Below, piece after piece: positions 1 to 12,383 of a stretch of DNA of 64,000 nucleotides. The stretch lies in contig JAURVB010003142.1 in the NCBI GenBank assembly GCA_033002965.1, positions 152,424-216,423 on the forward strand. The letters are read 5' to 3'. A program made the position numbers and the translations under genes. Position 1 is the stretch's first letter, and each line of letters begins with the position of its first letter. Below the pieces are notes generated by a model. The model made no database searches. It worked only from the letters and a program-made list of their open reading frames with translations, and was not told where the DNA came from. The DNA is from Piper betle (Eukaryota > Streptophyta > Magnoliopsida > Piperales > Piperaceae).

Positions 1-396
1 AGTGACCAATTTTTTGTTTGCTGATTAAAATTAGAGATTTTTAGCACAAATTGGAAAAAATCTTCTGTATTGTTCTAGCCTTGATTGTACATAGTCCTCT
101 ACTTAATTAAGAGTTGACATAAAAACTGCAGGAGAAGTCTTAGCATAATACAATAATATGCCAGAAACGACTGCCAAATCTGTAATATTCATAGGAGATA
201 GTAAATTGTCTGGATAATACATATGACCATCGGGGTATGCAATCAATAGACTGTAGAGCCTCCTTAAAAAAAGGGCGGATGGCATGAAAGCTCTTTGGTT
301 AAAAAGTAAGACACCTGATATTAAATAAGATGGAGAGTGAAGTGTGCAATGATGCCATGAAAATATAACAGTCAATGTCATGACAAATAACTCTAC

Positions 397-1687
397 CTTG
401 TCTTCTAAACCCTCAGCAGCAGTTAGTGCTTGGGCTCGTTGAGCCTGAACAGGACTCAAAGTTATTCCTTGGCATTGGGCACCATATCTCTTTGCAAGAT
501 ATCTGGAGCTGCCTCCAATCCCACACCCAACATCAACTATAATGTTGGGCTTCGTCAATGGGTCATCTGCGATGCTCAAAATTGAAGATATAATCTGATA
601 AAAAGTCCACGCTCCATTTCAAAACAAAACAAAAAGAAAATGAATTCCTCAAACTGACAAACGATTAATACAGTAAGAACCAAAGGGGGCAGCTTTCCTT
701 CACCCGACTGGTGGCCATAGGTGCACCTAAATCTCCCACCGGAGGAGATTTCGGTTCAAGGCAGCCTCCTCATTGGAACCATAACCTCCGAATTTTCATC
801 TAAAAAGTGATAATGCAGAAAAATCTGACCAATAAATTATGGTAATTGAATGTCTCACAAATGCAAGACATTTTTAGCATCCTGTAAACTTCAAATTGAA
901 GCATTTGTCTACATGTATGCGCTGATAATTTACATAAATGATTAATCAGTTCCAAAGTCCCTTCAGAGCAGCATTGCAGGCAAACAATTCATCACCTTTC
1001 CAAAAGCATAACTTACATTTATTTAGACGGACCCAAAAACAAAATTAGAAGAGAAATTGATTCTCTGTTCTTTTTAGCGAGCTGGCGCCTATGAGCAATC
1101 TTCTCATTATGCGCACCTTTTCCTAACCAAATATCCATGACATTACAAATAAACAAAGCATGCCCCATACACCAATCCTCCTCCTCTACCCGGACTTGAA
1201 ACATGCCAATGCTCGGGACAAGGAATAAGCCTTGTAACATCTATAATCAAAATAAAAACTAAAATAAAGCACCCTAGGGACCACGGCAGAGTGAAAAAAT
1301 TGCGCCAAGAAATCCGAAAGCAAGAAACTTTTGAAGCTATATAAGTAGGCGGCGTCGGAGGGGACCTGAGACGGCGGCGAACTTGAGTGCTTCGTCGATC
1401 ATCCGAATCTGGGCGGAGCGGTGGTCGGACACGGAGGCCGACGAGCCGGGTTCGTAGAAGCCGTGGTGCATGTGGTCGCCCCACACATGCTCCCACGTCC
1501 CCGACGACTGGTCGTAGAACTCTGCAATGCCCTCCCTCAAGCTCAACGCCGCCATCACCCGCTGCCGCCGGCGGTAGCCGAATCTGGGTACGCGACGCCT
1601 GCTGCCCAGGGTGGGGGACAGGTGGGGCTGTTGCACATGCACGTTCACCACGTATGGTTCAACCGCTCTGATCATGGCTGCATGCAT
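397..1687 (-). CDS. VTE4: Gamma-tocopherol methyltransferase, 5' part (exons 1 and 2; gene continues beyond the window start)
   Basis: Plastid SAM-dependent methyltransferase that methylates gamma- to alpha-tocopherol in vitamin E synthesis. Exon 1 is 1366-1687: the start codon at 1687 opens a short basic leader that looks like a plastid transit peptide, followed by the family-typical segment GIAEFYDQSSGTWEHVWGDH. Exon 2 is 397-566 and carries the SAM-binding motif I (VDVGCGIGGSSRYLAKRYGA) and ITLSPVQAQRAQAL. The splice CAG/GT (exon 1 end 1366) to CAG acceptor (exon 2 start 566) joins in phase 1; exon 2 ends in phase 0 at GAAGACAAG/gtagag. Bases 1-396 are the following intron. The catalytic C-terminal two thirds lie outside the window. 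The family match is recognised from memory of plant VTE4 proteins. The exact start is less certain because the leader is short. Confidence 0.93.
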
Positions 1688-1957
1688 GCGCCTGCCCAGA
1701 ACCTACTTTTGTTTAAAATAATAATAATAATAAGAATTTTCAATATGCAAATTGGCAAGTTGCTATCTGTGCGTGAATGTCATGAGTAAATATAAACAGT
1801 ATCTCACTACATGACAGCTTCCTTTGTCTATTGCGTTAATGAGGTAGAAAGAACTGCGCATGTATCAAATCAGATACGATTTTTTTGCCTCTAGGAGAGA
1901 GTTTCGTGTAGAAATGGGATGCTTTGCGTTTATTTCTTTCTTTAGTAATGTAATTAG
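1688..1957. other. VTE4 upstream region
   Basis: Sequence between the VTE4 start codon (minus strand) and the hAT-like element. It holds a short (AAT)n-type run near 1720-1732. No clear TATA box or other gene was seen. Confidence 0.4.
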
Positions 1958-2825
1958 CATGGTTGCACGAATCGGAATCGGAATCGAAATCGGTTTTTCG
2001 ACGGAGTCGGAATCGGAATCGGAATCGGAATCGGTCTGAATCGGCCAAGAATAGGTTCAGTTGAATCGGTCCAAATTAATTTAATCGGTCATATATAATA
2101 ATTTGACAATTTATAATATAAATATATTAAAATTAGGTATTGATGTTATTTTGATATTATTCTGTCTATTATAGTTTCTGATATTTTTAAATATTTTTTA
2201 AGATTTTTTTTAAATTATTTAGAATTAATTATTATTTTTAACTCGAGTTAGACTCGAGTCAACTTTTAATTACGAAAATGCCACTCTTTACCCCCGCTGC
2301 CGCTGCCGGCCCGGTCGGCGGCGAGTCTCGCGGCGGCAATGTCGAAGGATGTCGGCAGCCCGGTCGGACGAACAGTCAGCCGGCCCGCAGCCGGCGGCGA
2401 GGCGGCCCGGAGCGGCGGCGAGTCGCGGCAATTCGTGCGTCACAGCCCGATTCGGTCCGGCCGACACTTCGGCGGCGACGTCGGTAGCCCGGTCGGCGGC
2501 GAGCCCGGAGTCGGGGAGCACGACGGAGGGCGGAAACGGGCGGCGGCGGGCGGACGGGTAGCGGCGGCGCGGGGAGCGGGGTTGATTTTAGGTTTTTAAA
2601 ATCAAAATTACTATTTTACCCATGCTTAAATAATTTAATAAAAATCATATTTAGGGTATTTTATTAATTTCATTAAAAAACCGATTCTGATTTAAATCGG
2701 TCGATTCCGATTCCAAATTAAATCGGTCTGAATCGGCCAAACTCGGCCGATTCCAAGGCCGACTCGGTCGGCCCCGAAATCGGATCAGCTCGATACCAAT
2801 CCGATTTAAATCGGCCGATTCCAAC
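1958..2825 (+). mobile_element. Non-autonomous hAT-like element, copy A (ATCGGA-array termini, GC-rich core)
   Basis: Close relative of the element at 50941-51887. The left end CATGGTTGCACGAATCGG is nearly identical to that copy, and is followed by repeats of ATCGGA, an AT-rich stretch (about 2080-2270) and a very GC-rich core (about 2278-2590). It closes with ATCGG/CCGAT arrays near 2685-2822. No transposase is encoded. The right terminus is altered compared with copy B (it ends near CCGATTCCAACAAACAC), and no flanking 8-bp duplication is visible, so this copy is probably older or truncated at its right end. Classification as hAT rests on copy B. Confidence 0.7.
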
Positions 2826-2841
2826 AAACACAACAGAGGTA

Positions 2842-2923
2842 CTGAGTGCGCCCGTGAATATAGCGTTAGGGAAAAGAAATGTCTGAGTGCGCCCGTGAAT
2901 ATAGCATTAGGGAAAAGAAATGT
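2842..2923. repeat. 41-bp tandem duplication
   Basis: Two adjacent 41-bp units (2842-2882 and 2883-2923), each starting CTGAGTGCGCCCGTGAATAT, differ by one base. They lie directly after the right end of hAT-like copy A, so the duplication may date from a local repair event. Confidence 0.9.
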
Positions 2924-5526
2924 CGACGATGAAAGTTGGTGTCAGCGTGACCACCACTGTCGTTTCATGGCTGATGCATCGCTATCACATTCTGACATAC
3001 CATCGTAAAAATGAGGACGGTGCTCTGAAGTGCAGTCGCAGAGAGTTAATTGTAAATGATAGACAACACTTAGGCCAACTTGCGGAGATGGACAGGGTAG
3101 CAAATGGTGGAGAACACCAGACGCAGAGGAATGCTGGAATCGTTAAGCTATGTCTATATATTTTCTTCGTTCTACGACTCGATACTATACTATGGATACT
3201 ACTGATCCCGGGACGGGTAGAGGTGCCTTTCAACCAACAGCCCACTAAAGAATACGTAGTTTCTTAAATAATTATCCAATGTAAATCATTAGATGAAAAA
3301 TCAATTATAATGATTGAAATTTCTAAAGTTTACGTTTAAAACAAATTCAAACTCTAGCATCCTTTTATATTTAGCAGGAGATGATAGGGAGCATGCGCAG
3401 AACGTTGCTGCAATCGCCGACAAGTCTGCACAGCCCATTTCATGGAGTTTATCGGCTTCTAAAAATCAACAATTACAAATCATCACAAAGGGAAGCAAGA
3501 ATTACATAGCTCAATCAAAATCATAATTTTCTGCCAGAATAAGAAAACAGAAAACCATATTCAGCAAAGTGTTTGATAAAAGCTGTGATCCTTTTGTCTG
3601 ATAGACAACAGGTACACAATCAAATCTTGTTGTTGTCCAAACCAATAGAGCAATTAACTCTATCAAATAGCTCCCTTGCCACCAATTACACATCACAAAG
3701 GGAAGCAAAATCTATAGAGTTTGACTCTTTCAAAAAGATCTGAGATGGTGATTCCAGACGTGACTACATCCGACTAGGGGAAAGTCAGTCACCAAGGAGT
3801 AATGTCTGCGACATTGACAAAGGTCGAGATTGGCCAGAGATGGTGCCGGCGGTTAGGGGATTGGCTGGCGATGATGAGGGATGGTGTGGCGGTGTAGAAG
3901 GAAGACCGATCGAGGTGGAGGGGACGATGGAAATTTCGGAAAATTGGTTAAAATCAATTAAAATCCCTGGCACTAACCGTGAGCGTCCGATTGATTTCAA
4001 CACTCCAGATGATGTTTCGTCCAATTTCGTCAAAAATGAAGTTTTGCACTCAATCAGTACCCTATATACTATATATATATACTAGCTTATTTAATATATA
4101 TTTTTTAAAATTCTAATAAAAAAATGTCTCTCTTAAATAAAAACTTAGTAAAACATATTTACAATTTTTAATTGAAAATTCTTAACAAATGTCACTTTGT
4201 CAAAATTAAAGCTAATATTTACATTAAAAACTAATATAAATTATTTTCCACTAAAAAGATTTAAACTTTCTAGTGGCCCTCGACTTTTAATCATAAAAAA
4301 CATACCTAAATGAGTATATAATTAACTAAAATTATACATGTATTTTTTTATTTTAAATATATAATATATTTTAATTTAATTAATAATATATGAATAAATA
4401 TAAAATAATTTCAAACGCAAATATCAGTAAATATTTAACTTTGAACACAATTTTTCCAAATATATTTAAAACTATCTTGTTCATTGAAATCAATTTGAAA
4501 TTATCAAAAATAAAAATTATATGAAGAAATTTTAAAATTGAATATTAAATATTAATATATAATTAGTTAAAAACACTTGATTTAAACCATTAAAAATAAA
4601 TATTAGTTAAAACAAAAAAATCTGAACGAGTAAGGAATGAAAAAGAGAGTTTTAGGCAATTAAGATATAAATATGAGAGCTAGAGATACAAATATGAATT
4701 AGAGAGTTTTAACAGTGAAAATCGATCAAATCCGGCCAAAGGTAGCTATATTTGGCCGCCCCTAGCCAAAAGGGCTGGCCAAATCTGGCCCTAGTTGGGG
4801 TGGCCATTTCAAAGGGCCATGCATGGCCAAATCTGACCCCAAGGTGGCCATTTTAAAACCATATATTAAAATTTGGGACATGAATAACTTTTTTGTCTTT
4901 TGTTCGTATATATACTTTTCTCTTGAAATTAGATATTATAACGAAATGTTTATAAACCGCCAGCTAACAAATAAACATGAAAAAACTAGCATATCAGCGA
5001 CTGATATTTTTATATGTTTTGCTGTATTTATTGTGAGGCACCTTTAGACAACGAAGATAATTTTGTTCTAAGCCATGAAAAATATAATTACATGATCTAA
5101 ATAGATGACTTAATTTATATATTATTTGATAGATCAGCTCATGGCGAGGTGCTGTAGTTACTAAGCAAATAAAAAAATCAACTAGCCAACAAACAGTTTT
5201 TTTTGCTGTTTTTGATTATAAAAGCAATAAACAATGCATAGCTTCGAGGATGGAAGTGAGTCAACAAGATCCGCGGCCCCCTTCCCCTCCCGCCATGGTT
5301 GACTTCAACAAACACGCATTAGTCGTTCTCGACCTTTCCTTCAAAGTTTTCACATTCATCAACCACGAGTCAACAAACAAGAAGAAGTAAGAATTAAGAA
5401 ATGAGAAATGGGAACTAAGAGCAGAGAGAATGTATAACATAATAACAATATGAAGATGTGAGTGGGATAAAGAGCGCATACCAAAGATTAAAGGTGGTGA
5501 TTAAAGCTCTCTATTAGACCAAAGAA
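2924..5526. other. Intergenic region with no recognised gene
   Basis: The first part (to about 4060) is of mixed composition and has short open frames without recognisable domains. 4090-4690 is strongly AT-rich. A TGGCCA-rich cluster is listed separately. About 5250-5526 is the presumed promoter and leader of the UGT gene; no convincing TATA box was identified there. Confidence 0.5.
4733..4855. repeat. Cluster of TGGCCA/GGCCAAAT motifs
   Basis: About 120 bp in which TGGCC or GGCCA recurs many times in both orientations, for example GGCCAAATCTG twice and GGTGGCCATTT twice. It stands out from AT-rich surroundings. It looks like an imperfect inverted and tandem repeat, possibly the remains of a small transposon terminus. 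Function unknown. Confidence 0.55.
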
Positions 5527-6847
5527 ATGGAAATGGAAATCACGGTTGTCCCCTTCCACGGTCAAGGCCACATCCTTCCCTCGGCACAGCTCTCGCTCCA
5601 CCTCGCCCACCGCAACATACAAACCACTCTCCTCCTCCCATGGACCTCCCACCCCACCCTATCCATCCCCCACCACCGCCTCCTCAGCGTCGCTCACCTC
5701 CCTCCCTCCTCCAACCCACATGACTTGAACGATGACGCCTTCGCCGCCTACCTTTCCCACCGTCCCCGCCCGGCCTGCGTCGTCCTCGACGTCATGATGT
5801 CCAGGCTCGCTCCCGTCTTCCGCCGCTTCGGCGTCCCGGTTGTCTGCCTTTTCACCTCCGGCGCCTTCTCCGCCGCCGCCAACCACGCCGTGTTTTCCCC
5901 CGTAGACGACGGCAAAGTCGAAATCATCTCCTCCCCTGATCTGCCGGAGGACCTGATCGCCGACCTCGAGGATTTGTTCTTTGTCCGCCGCCACGGCGGT
6001 GGAGGTGGTGATACACGTCGTCTTGGCCCGCCGCCGTGGCTGGACAATGCGGAGGGATCCGTCGGGGTGCTGGTGAACACGACCGTAGATCTGGAAGGGC
6101 CCTTTCTCGACTACGTTGCGCGGGCGGTGGGGAAGCCGGTGTGGGGCGTCGGCCCGCTCCTCCCGGCCGGGTTCTGGTCTCCTTCCCCTTCCCGTGGCAA
6201 TGGCGAGTCGGCGGCGGCCATCCGAGGCTGGCTCGATTCCAAGCCGGCGGGATCGGTCGTCTACGTCGCCTTCGGCACGGAGGTCTCGCCGTCCCAATCC
6301 GAGCTCCGGGAGCTCGCCGCAGCTCTCGAGTCGTCTAATCAATTCTACATCTGGGCGCGGCGGCGGCGAGGCCGACCGCCATGCCCACGACCCCCCACCG
6401 CTCCAACCCAACACAGGTTTGGACGAGACAGAGGTGATGACGGAGGGGAAGGGAATGATGGTGAGGGGATGGGCGCCGCAGTTGATGATACTGAGGCACC
6501 CGTCGACGGGGGTGTTCGTGAGCCATTGCGGGTGGAACTCGACGGTGGAGGCGATGGCTTGCGGGGTGCCGATGCTCTGCTGGCCCATCCGAGGCGACCA
6601 GCCGTACAACGCGCGGTTGATCGCCAGCAAGCTGAAGGTCGGGCACATGGTGGCCCGGGCGGGCGGCGGCGGCGAAGTGAGGAAGGAGGGGATTGTGCGG
6701 GGGATTGAGAGGGTGTTGGGCGACTCAGACGCGAGGGAGCGAGCTGCGGAGATGGGTCGGCGGTTGGAGACGGGGTTCCCGGCGAGCTCGTCGTCGTCGC
6801 TCGACGCCTTTTCCGATTTCATCAACCGGGAATTTGTTGGAGAGTAA
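5527..6847 (+). CDS. Family 1 UDP-glycosyltransferase, interrupted by one frameshift
   Basis: Cytosolic enzyme type that transfers a sugar from a UDP-sugar to small molecules such as flavonoids, terpenoids or hormones. A single exon starts at 5527. The N-terminal half contains the acceptor-side motif [10 protein letters not shown], with the expected catalytic His at about residue 15, and [18 protein letters not shown]. The C-terminal half contains a complete PSPG donor-binding box ([20 protein letters not shown] then [19 protein letters not shown], ending near GDQPYNARL). The two halves lie in different frames. The change is a net +1 base in the GCGGCGGCGG run at about 6355-6372, after NQFYIWA. 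Otherwise the reading is complete, about 440 residues, close to family size. The damage is either a real mutation or a repeat-length sequencing error. The acceptor substrate and UGT subgroup cannot be assigned. Confidence 0.85.
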
Positions 6848-7277
6848 GACTCGCCGGACGTCTTTGAATTGAGAGAGAATTCATTTATTGATATTGTGAG
6901 GGGGTGGAAACGTACGTTTGTTTTTCTATCACACACTATCTATCTATCGTTCATTTTTATAAGTATAATTCCCATTGTAGTTTCCATGAAAAATGGCACA
7001 AGAAACAATACATGGCAAACACGAAGAAGTCGTCAATATTTCTGCACGACATGACTTGATACATCTACAAACATTAATATAGTGATCCCTGATTCACATG
7101 AAATAATATCCCAACACAAACAACTGCATTATTTGAACAACGCCACATGCAGGCAAAAGTATGTCTTAACAAATGCTCAAAAGGGTTGAAGGATGGTGCA
7201 AATAGGTTTACAAGTCACAAAATATTCACGAGCGAAATGTCGAAAGAAAATTTTTGCAAACAATACCAAGGCATTGC
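6848..7277. other. Convergent 3' region between UGT and Rieske genes
   Basis: AT-rich sequence shared by the 3' ends of two convergent genes. It should hold both 3' untranslated regions; no other feature was seen. Confidence 0.6.
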
Positions 7278-10090
7278 TCAGCCGACAAGCAACTTGTTCT
7301 CGTCCAAGAAACTGTAAGTGGGAACCTCCAGATTGTAAGGCGCAGGCCCCTTCCGTATCCTACCAGATATGTCATAGTGTGAACCATGGCAAGGACAAAA
7401 CCATCCACCAAAATCACCCGCATTGGGCAATGGAATGCATCCCAGGTGGGTGCAAACACCAACCACAATAAGCCACTCCGGGTTCTTAACCCTTTCAGAG
7501 TCCTCTTGTGGGTGCCGTAGTGATGCCAAATCTACACTGTTTGCCAGACTAATATCATCTTCTGTTCGGTGCCTTATGAAGACCGGCTTTCCACGCCACT
7601 TAACAGTCACGGTAGTTCCAGGTTCAATGCTAGACAAGTCCACCTCAAGAGATGCAAGAGCAAGTACATCCTTGCTAGCCGACATGCTCAGCACAAACTT
7701 CAGAATCAACAAGCGAACCAAAGAGGCATAGGCAAACCTACCACCAGTCAAAACAAAATATGCAAATGCTCGTTTGCTTGGATCCCCAGGAGGGTAACGC
7801 TCATGGTTGTGCTCGTCATATACTATCTTTGATGTTGGATTCTTAACAGCAGCAACAGTAGCAGGAAGTTCTGACAAGTCCATGTCATTCCTATGAACAA
7901 GTGATTCTGATGCAAGCCCTGCCAGTAACATATAAAGAATAAACTTACACCTGAAAAATCATCTCTTATAAAAAAAAGTACAATTCGCATGTTTAAATTG
8001 CATTTTTTTTAAAAATGAAGAGTTAAATATCTGCACATATTAATACAAAAAACAAATAAATGGCGGTATCTTATTATGCATAAAGAACCTAGAACAAACC
8101 AACAAAGCCTATGACTGGTACACCCAAATAAATAATCTAAAATAACAAACAAAGTTCGCTTATGCAATGTAAGGTTATTTGAAGTCTCTACATCACTATT
8201 TATGATCATTATCAACTTGAAACAGAGATAAGCATCCTATTCAAACAAATTTGCATAAGCCATGGATAAATCCAATTATATGCACATGAAAATTGCTAAA
8301 TATTTCATATGATTGTGTCAGTCAAACGAGGTTATTTCTTACATACCTGATCTATTTCCCATCTAAAATTTATTAAACAATCAAAGCAATGGAACATTAA
8401 TTAGAACAAAAATCAACAAATATATGGCAGGATTGGAAGAAAATTAGGTTCCCATGCCTCAAGGTAAAATGGCTAGCAGAAATTTTCTTAAAAAACATGA
8501 ACCACTTTTCTTTCTCCATTTAATCAATCACAATAAGTAGTAAAAGAACAGCCTACAAAGCAGTAAAAGATATAGAAATCTAAATTCTTTACATTACACT
8601 CATAATAAAAAGACTACACAGTCAAAGTAAGCTAATGAGAGAGAATCATTTTTATTTAAGCTTGGTCAGCATGAAAGAAATGGAAAATCTCGGAAATCTA
8701 TAAATGATATTTCATGATAGAAGCAATGATCTTCCACTAAAATGTTTTCCATTTTTTGAGTATTTTATCATAAGATGCACGTAAGAGTTTCTCAAAGTTG
8801 TCCCCCTTGAAAATGTCATCGCAACAAAATTTTTTAACTAAAATATAAGAAAAAGGGAGGAAAATCTTTTTGAGAAGAGATTTAACAGCAAAACTAACTT
8901 ACATTTACATCATAACTTGCCCTTTGTATGTCATAACCAAACTAACTTTCATATATCTCTTTCATGCCAACCAAACAGAACATTAAAAAGCAAAACAAAA
9001 GAACTGGTAGAACTTAACAAAGCAGCTGAATGACACATTTTCTGTAGAATATAAAGGCAAAGAACCACAACATTATCAATATGGTTTCTACTAATAGAAA
9101 AAATGCAAATGCACAAACAAGATGCCAAATTCCTAAGGAGCACTTTTATCAATAAGTAGGAGAGAGAAAAAAATGACTCAAGGCCATAACCATCAACACA
9201 TGCCAACTAAATCTAGGTTTGATCCGGCTCCACTCGAAACATATATTTGAGCACATATTACTCAACAATGTGAACTGGCTCACGTGATTCCTGAGTTTCT
9301 CATGTATTTCTTCTCATATAATTTCGCCGATCATCGTGAGAAACCACACATTTCATTTCATTAATATGTGTTTAGGGCGGCATAACACAGAATGAACAAC
9401 AAAATCCACCAACGGCATAAACTTTGCATTATTTCAGTATGTCCAACCGACAAAGATAAAGAACACAACGAGGCACGATCCTGCATCAAAGGTAATTGAA
9501 CGGCGCTTACCAGCAAGCTCCAACCATGATTAATTTCTCCGGCAGCACCATCCAATCAATCAGAAAAAAAGGAAAATAAACAGTACAAAGAACAGCAGTA
9601 AGGTATCATTCCATTCGGAAATACGTTTATTATTTGTCTACTTTCCCATCATCCACATAGCAATAAAAAAACAATATTACACATAGCTAAAATAGAAAAT
9701 AGAGATAATTATTTGCTAATCCATTCCCAAAAAAATTGGATCCCGAAACAAGCATCAAATAAGGACCCAGATTGCCTATATAATCAACGAGTTCGAAAAA
9801 AAGCAATTTGATAGAACAACATATATGATCAAGGCAAACATTTTGAGAGAATGAACAAAAAAACTGAAAGCAAAGGAGATCGGAAAAACCGGATCGGATT
9901 CGTAGGCCCGGAAAGAGAAGGAGAGGGGCGAACCTCTGACGGAAAAGGGGAAGGGAGACGGGGCGGATGGGAAGACGGGGTTGGGAAGGGAAGGGCGAGC
10001 AGCGGTGTTGAGAGGGTCTTTGGCGAGGAAGGACGATACCGGTGCTCGCCATGGGAGAGAGGATATCCTCTTTCCTGCGACTCGTAACAT
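7278..10090 (-). CDS. UCR1: Mitochondrial cytochrome bc1 complex Rieske iron-sulfur subunit
   Basis: Subunit of respiratory complex III that passes electrons from ubiquinol to cytochrome c1 in the inner mitochondrial membrane. Exon 1 (9934-10090) encodes the presequence beginning [14 protein letters not shown]. Exon 2 (7278-7918) encodes nearly all of the mature protein. The join AGAG/gttcgc to ctggcag/GGCTT is in phase 1; the intron is about 2.0 kb. Total 265 residues, matching plant homologues. Visible motifs are [20 protein letters not shown], a single membrane anchor around [16 protein letters not shown], and the 2Fe-2S ligand boxes CTHLGC and CPCHGSHYD, both intact. The stop TGA is at 7278-7280. 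The protein ends in [11 protein letters not shown] as in other plants. The gene appears functional. Confidence 0.96.
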
Positions 10091-10240
10091 CTTCTCTATT
10101 CCGATGCTCTCACCTCCCCGGCGGCGGCGGCGGCGGCGATGGAACGTCGGTGGCGGAAGTGGTGGTGGGTTTCCGAAGAAACAATCGCTCCCAGGGAGGA
10201 GTGGTCACAAGGGGAAGAAAACAGAATTGTGGGCTTTGCG

Positions 10241-10473
10241 GAGAAAGCCCATTTCCGGTTGATGCTTGTCATAACAATTTAATAAAGCCCATATCCGATT
10301 GATGCTGGTTATAATTGAAAAAAGCCCATATCCGGTTGATGGCTGTCAAAACAATTCGATAAAGCCCATATCTGATTGATGCTGATTACAATTGAAGAAT
10401 GCCCATATCCGGTTTTGATGCTTAATCATAACAATTTTATGAAGCTGATATCTGATTGATGCCAGTATAATCA
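10241..10473. repeat. Tandem array of about six degenerate ~38-bp units upstream of the Rieske gene
   Basis: Units begin AAAGCCCATATCCGATTGAT and end in a variable ACAATTNNAT or AATTGAAGA tail. Odd and even units resemble each other best, which suggests a ~77-bp dimer that was multiplied. The array begins about 150 bp upstream of the Rieske start codon. Two further related units stand apart at 10836-10900. Confidence 0.85.
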
Positions 10474-12383
10474 TCGTTTTAAAAACATATCACACCATCC
10501 GGTTGTACCCAATATATTATATATTATTTTTAATTCATGTGAATTTCAATCTTTTGTATTATTTTAATCGATATCTAATTTTTTAGTATGAAATTCTTAC
10601 AATATCCAATTTTTGTTGAAAATTTCAATATTTTAATTGAAAAATATTTAATAAAATATTATTTTAATAGAATATTAACAACATTAATTTAATAAAATAT
10701 TAATGATAAAATATATTTTTAATATTAAATAAATTATTATATATATATAATTTTAGAATATAGTTTAACCCGATGTACTTTAAACTATCTAAAATTCTGG
10801 TAGGAATAAGATATTTAAAATTATAATTATAATAGAGAAAAGCCCGTATCGTACTCACGCTCTTGTTGTAATTGAAGAAAGCCCATATCCGATTGATGCG
10901 TGTTGGGCCATTTGTTTTGACCCACTTGAACAAAGAGGGTGTGGGTCTGGCAACACGTTGATATCGTGATTGAATAGGTTAATTTATTTGACCATAATAG
11001 CTAGATATCTTATCATGTGTAATTCATGTGGGATTTATAAGATAGACTGTAATTTTATAAATAAACTGTGATGAGATCAATCACGAGCAAAAGCTTCCCC
11101 AAAAGATGTTCAATATCTCCTTGTGGTATACACAGAGACAGATTTTAACAAAAGGCTCATGTTTTTTACTTTCTACTGACAGACAATGTTTAACAAAGCT
11201 TTCAAATGCATTCCCAAACAGCATTATCTCAATCAGCCGGCCGACCAAGTATAACAAGAAAATAATTTCAAGGGTGTTTTCTTTGCTATTTTTTCTTCTC
11301 TAATCAACTAGTATTCTGGGTCATATGCTTTGATGCAGACCACACTCTGTAACATAAAGTTTACATGTAACAACGATGGATGGACTGAACTGTTTCAAGT
11401 ATTTTCTGCACCACCACAAGGAGATATTGAGCATCTTTTGGCGAAGGAGGCCGAATGTGTCAAACAATCATACTGTTCTTGCTCTTTGGACGGTCGAAGA
11501 CTCGAAGCAAACGTGATTGGTGCCCAGTAGAAAATGCTTTTCATCGTATAAACAATTTTGCATCCCTTGTTTAGTTTATAGTGCCGATGAATTCAGACAA
11601 GAAAGAAAAGGCCCTTGAACCATGACTCAATCAGAGTCAAACACAGGCCTTGTCTTGTCCGCCTGTTACCGTTCAAATCGTCACCAAATGAAAAATTGGT
11701 TGGTCTTTTATTTTTCCTCTTGTTTTGTCATTAGTATGCATATATTTTGGAGTAATATAACGAGAGTTGGAGAAGGTCATTCTCACTCGTGCCGTGTTTC
11801 TCACTTCCTCTGCTTTATGGGTCCTCTGTCTTTTGGTTGTATGTCTTCGATCCTTCTGTAATGGCGTCACTCGAGTTTATAAATCATATAATTCCTCCTA
11901 ATTGGGCAGTTTTTCTGTACAAATTTTCCTTGGTTTCTAACTCTTCCATTTTTTACAGTGTAGTCTTCATAGCTAGAGGCTTGAATTTGACTGACCAACC
12001 GTGAGAGACAATAATTTGGTTTGGCATCTAAAGAACACCGAAGGAGAAGATTCCTTCGGCAAACACTAGATTATTCAGATTGAACTTTTAGCTGCCACTA
12101 AAGAATTCCATGCTATTACGTAGGCATGGCGTGTGATCGCATTGTCCTCCTCTTCCTCTTTGCATTGACTTCCCTTGCTCTAGCTCAAAGATTAATGCTT
12201 CTATGCGCTTTGAAACATTCACTTGTTGCAGAGTTTGTTATCTCAATCAATACCTTTTTCGAGTCTTTCCGTTCTATCTTCACATATTGACAATCAATGC
12301 ATGAGGTAGCAAGTGTGATGCACTGATCTGATGTTGGTATAGAGTTGCCCGGGAAAGTAAGAGGTGGCTAGAGCATAGCTGCC
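10474..12383. other. Intergenic region upstream of CYCLOPS
   Basis: AT-rich to about 10830, then two stray units of the upstream tandem repeat at 10836-10900, then mixed sequence. The last part must contain the CYCLOPS promoter and leader. No recognised coding region or RNA gene was found, and no confident TATA box was assigned. Confidence 0.5.

Noticed and set aside
1387..1789. Plus-strand open frames opposite VTE4 exon 1
   Set aside because: They are antisense shadows of a GC-rich exon and show no domain.
2278..2599. Overlapping Arg/Ala/Gly-rich frames on both strands
   Set aside because: They are a composition effect of the GC-rich core of hAT-like copy A; the same occurs at 51213-51630 in copy B.
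5659..6936. 425-codon minus-strand frame opposite the UGT gene
   Set aside because: Antisense shadow of GC-rich coding sequence; the plus strand has the clear UGT motifs.
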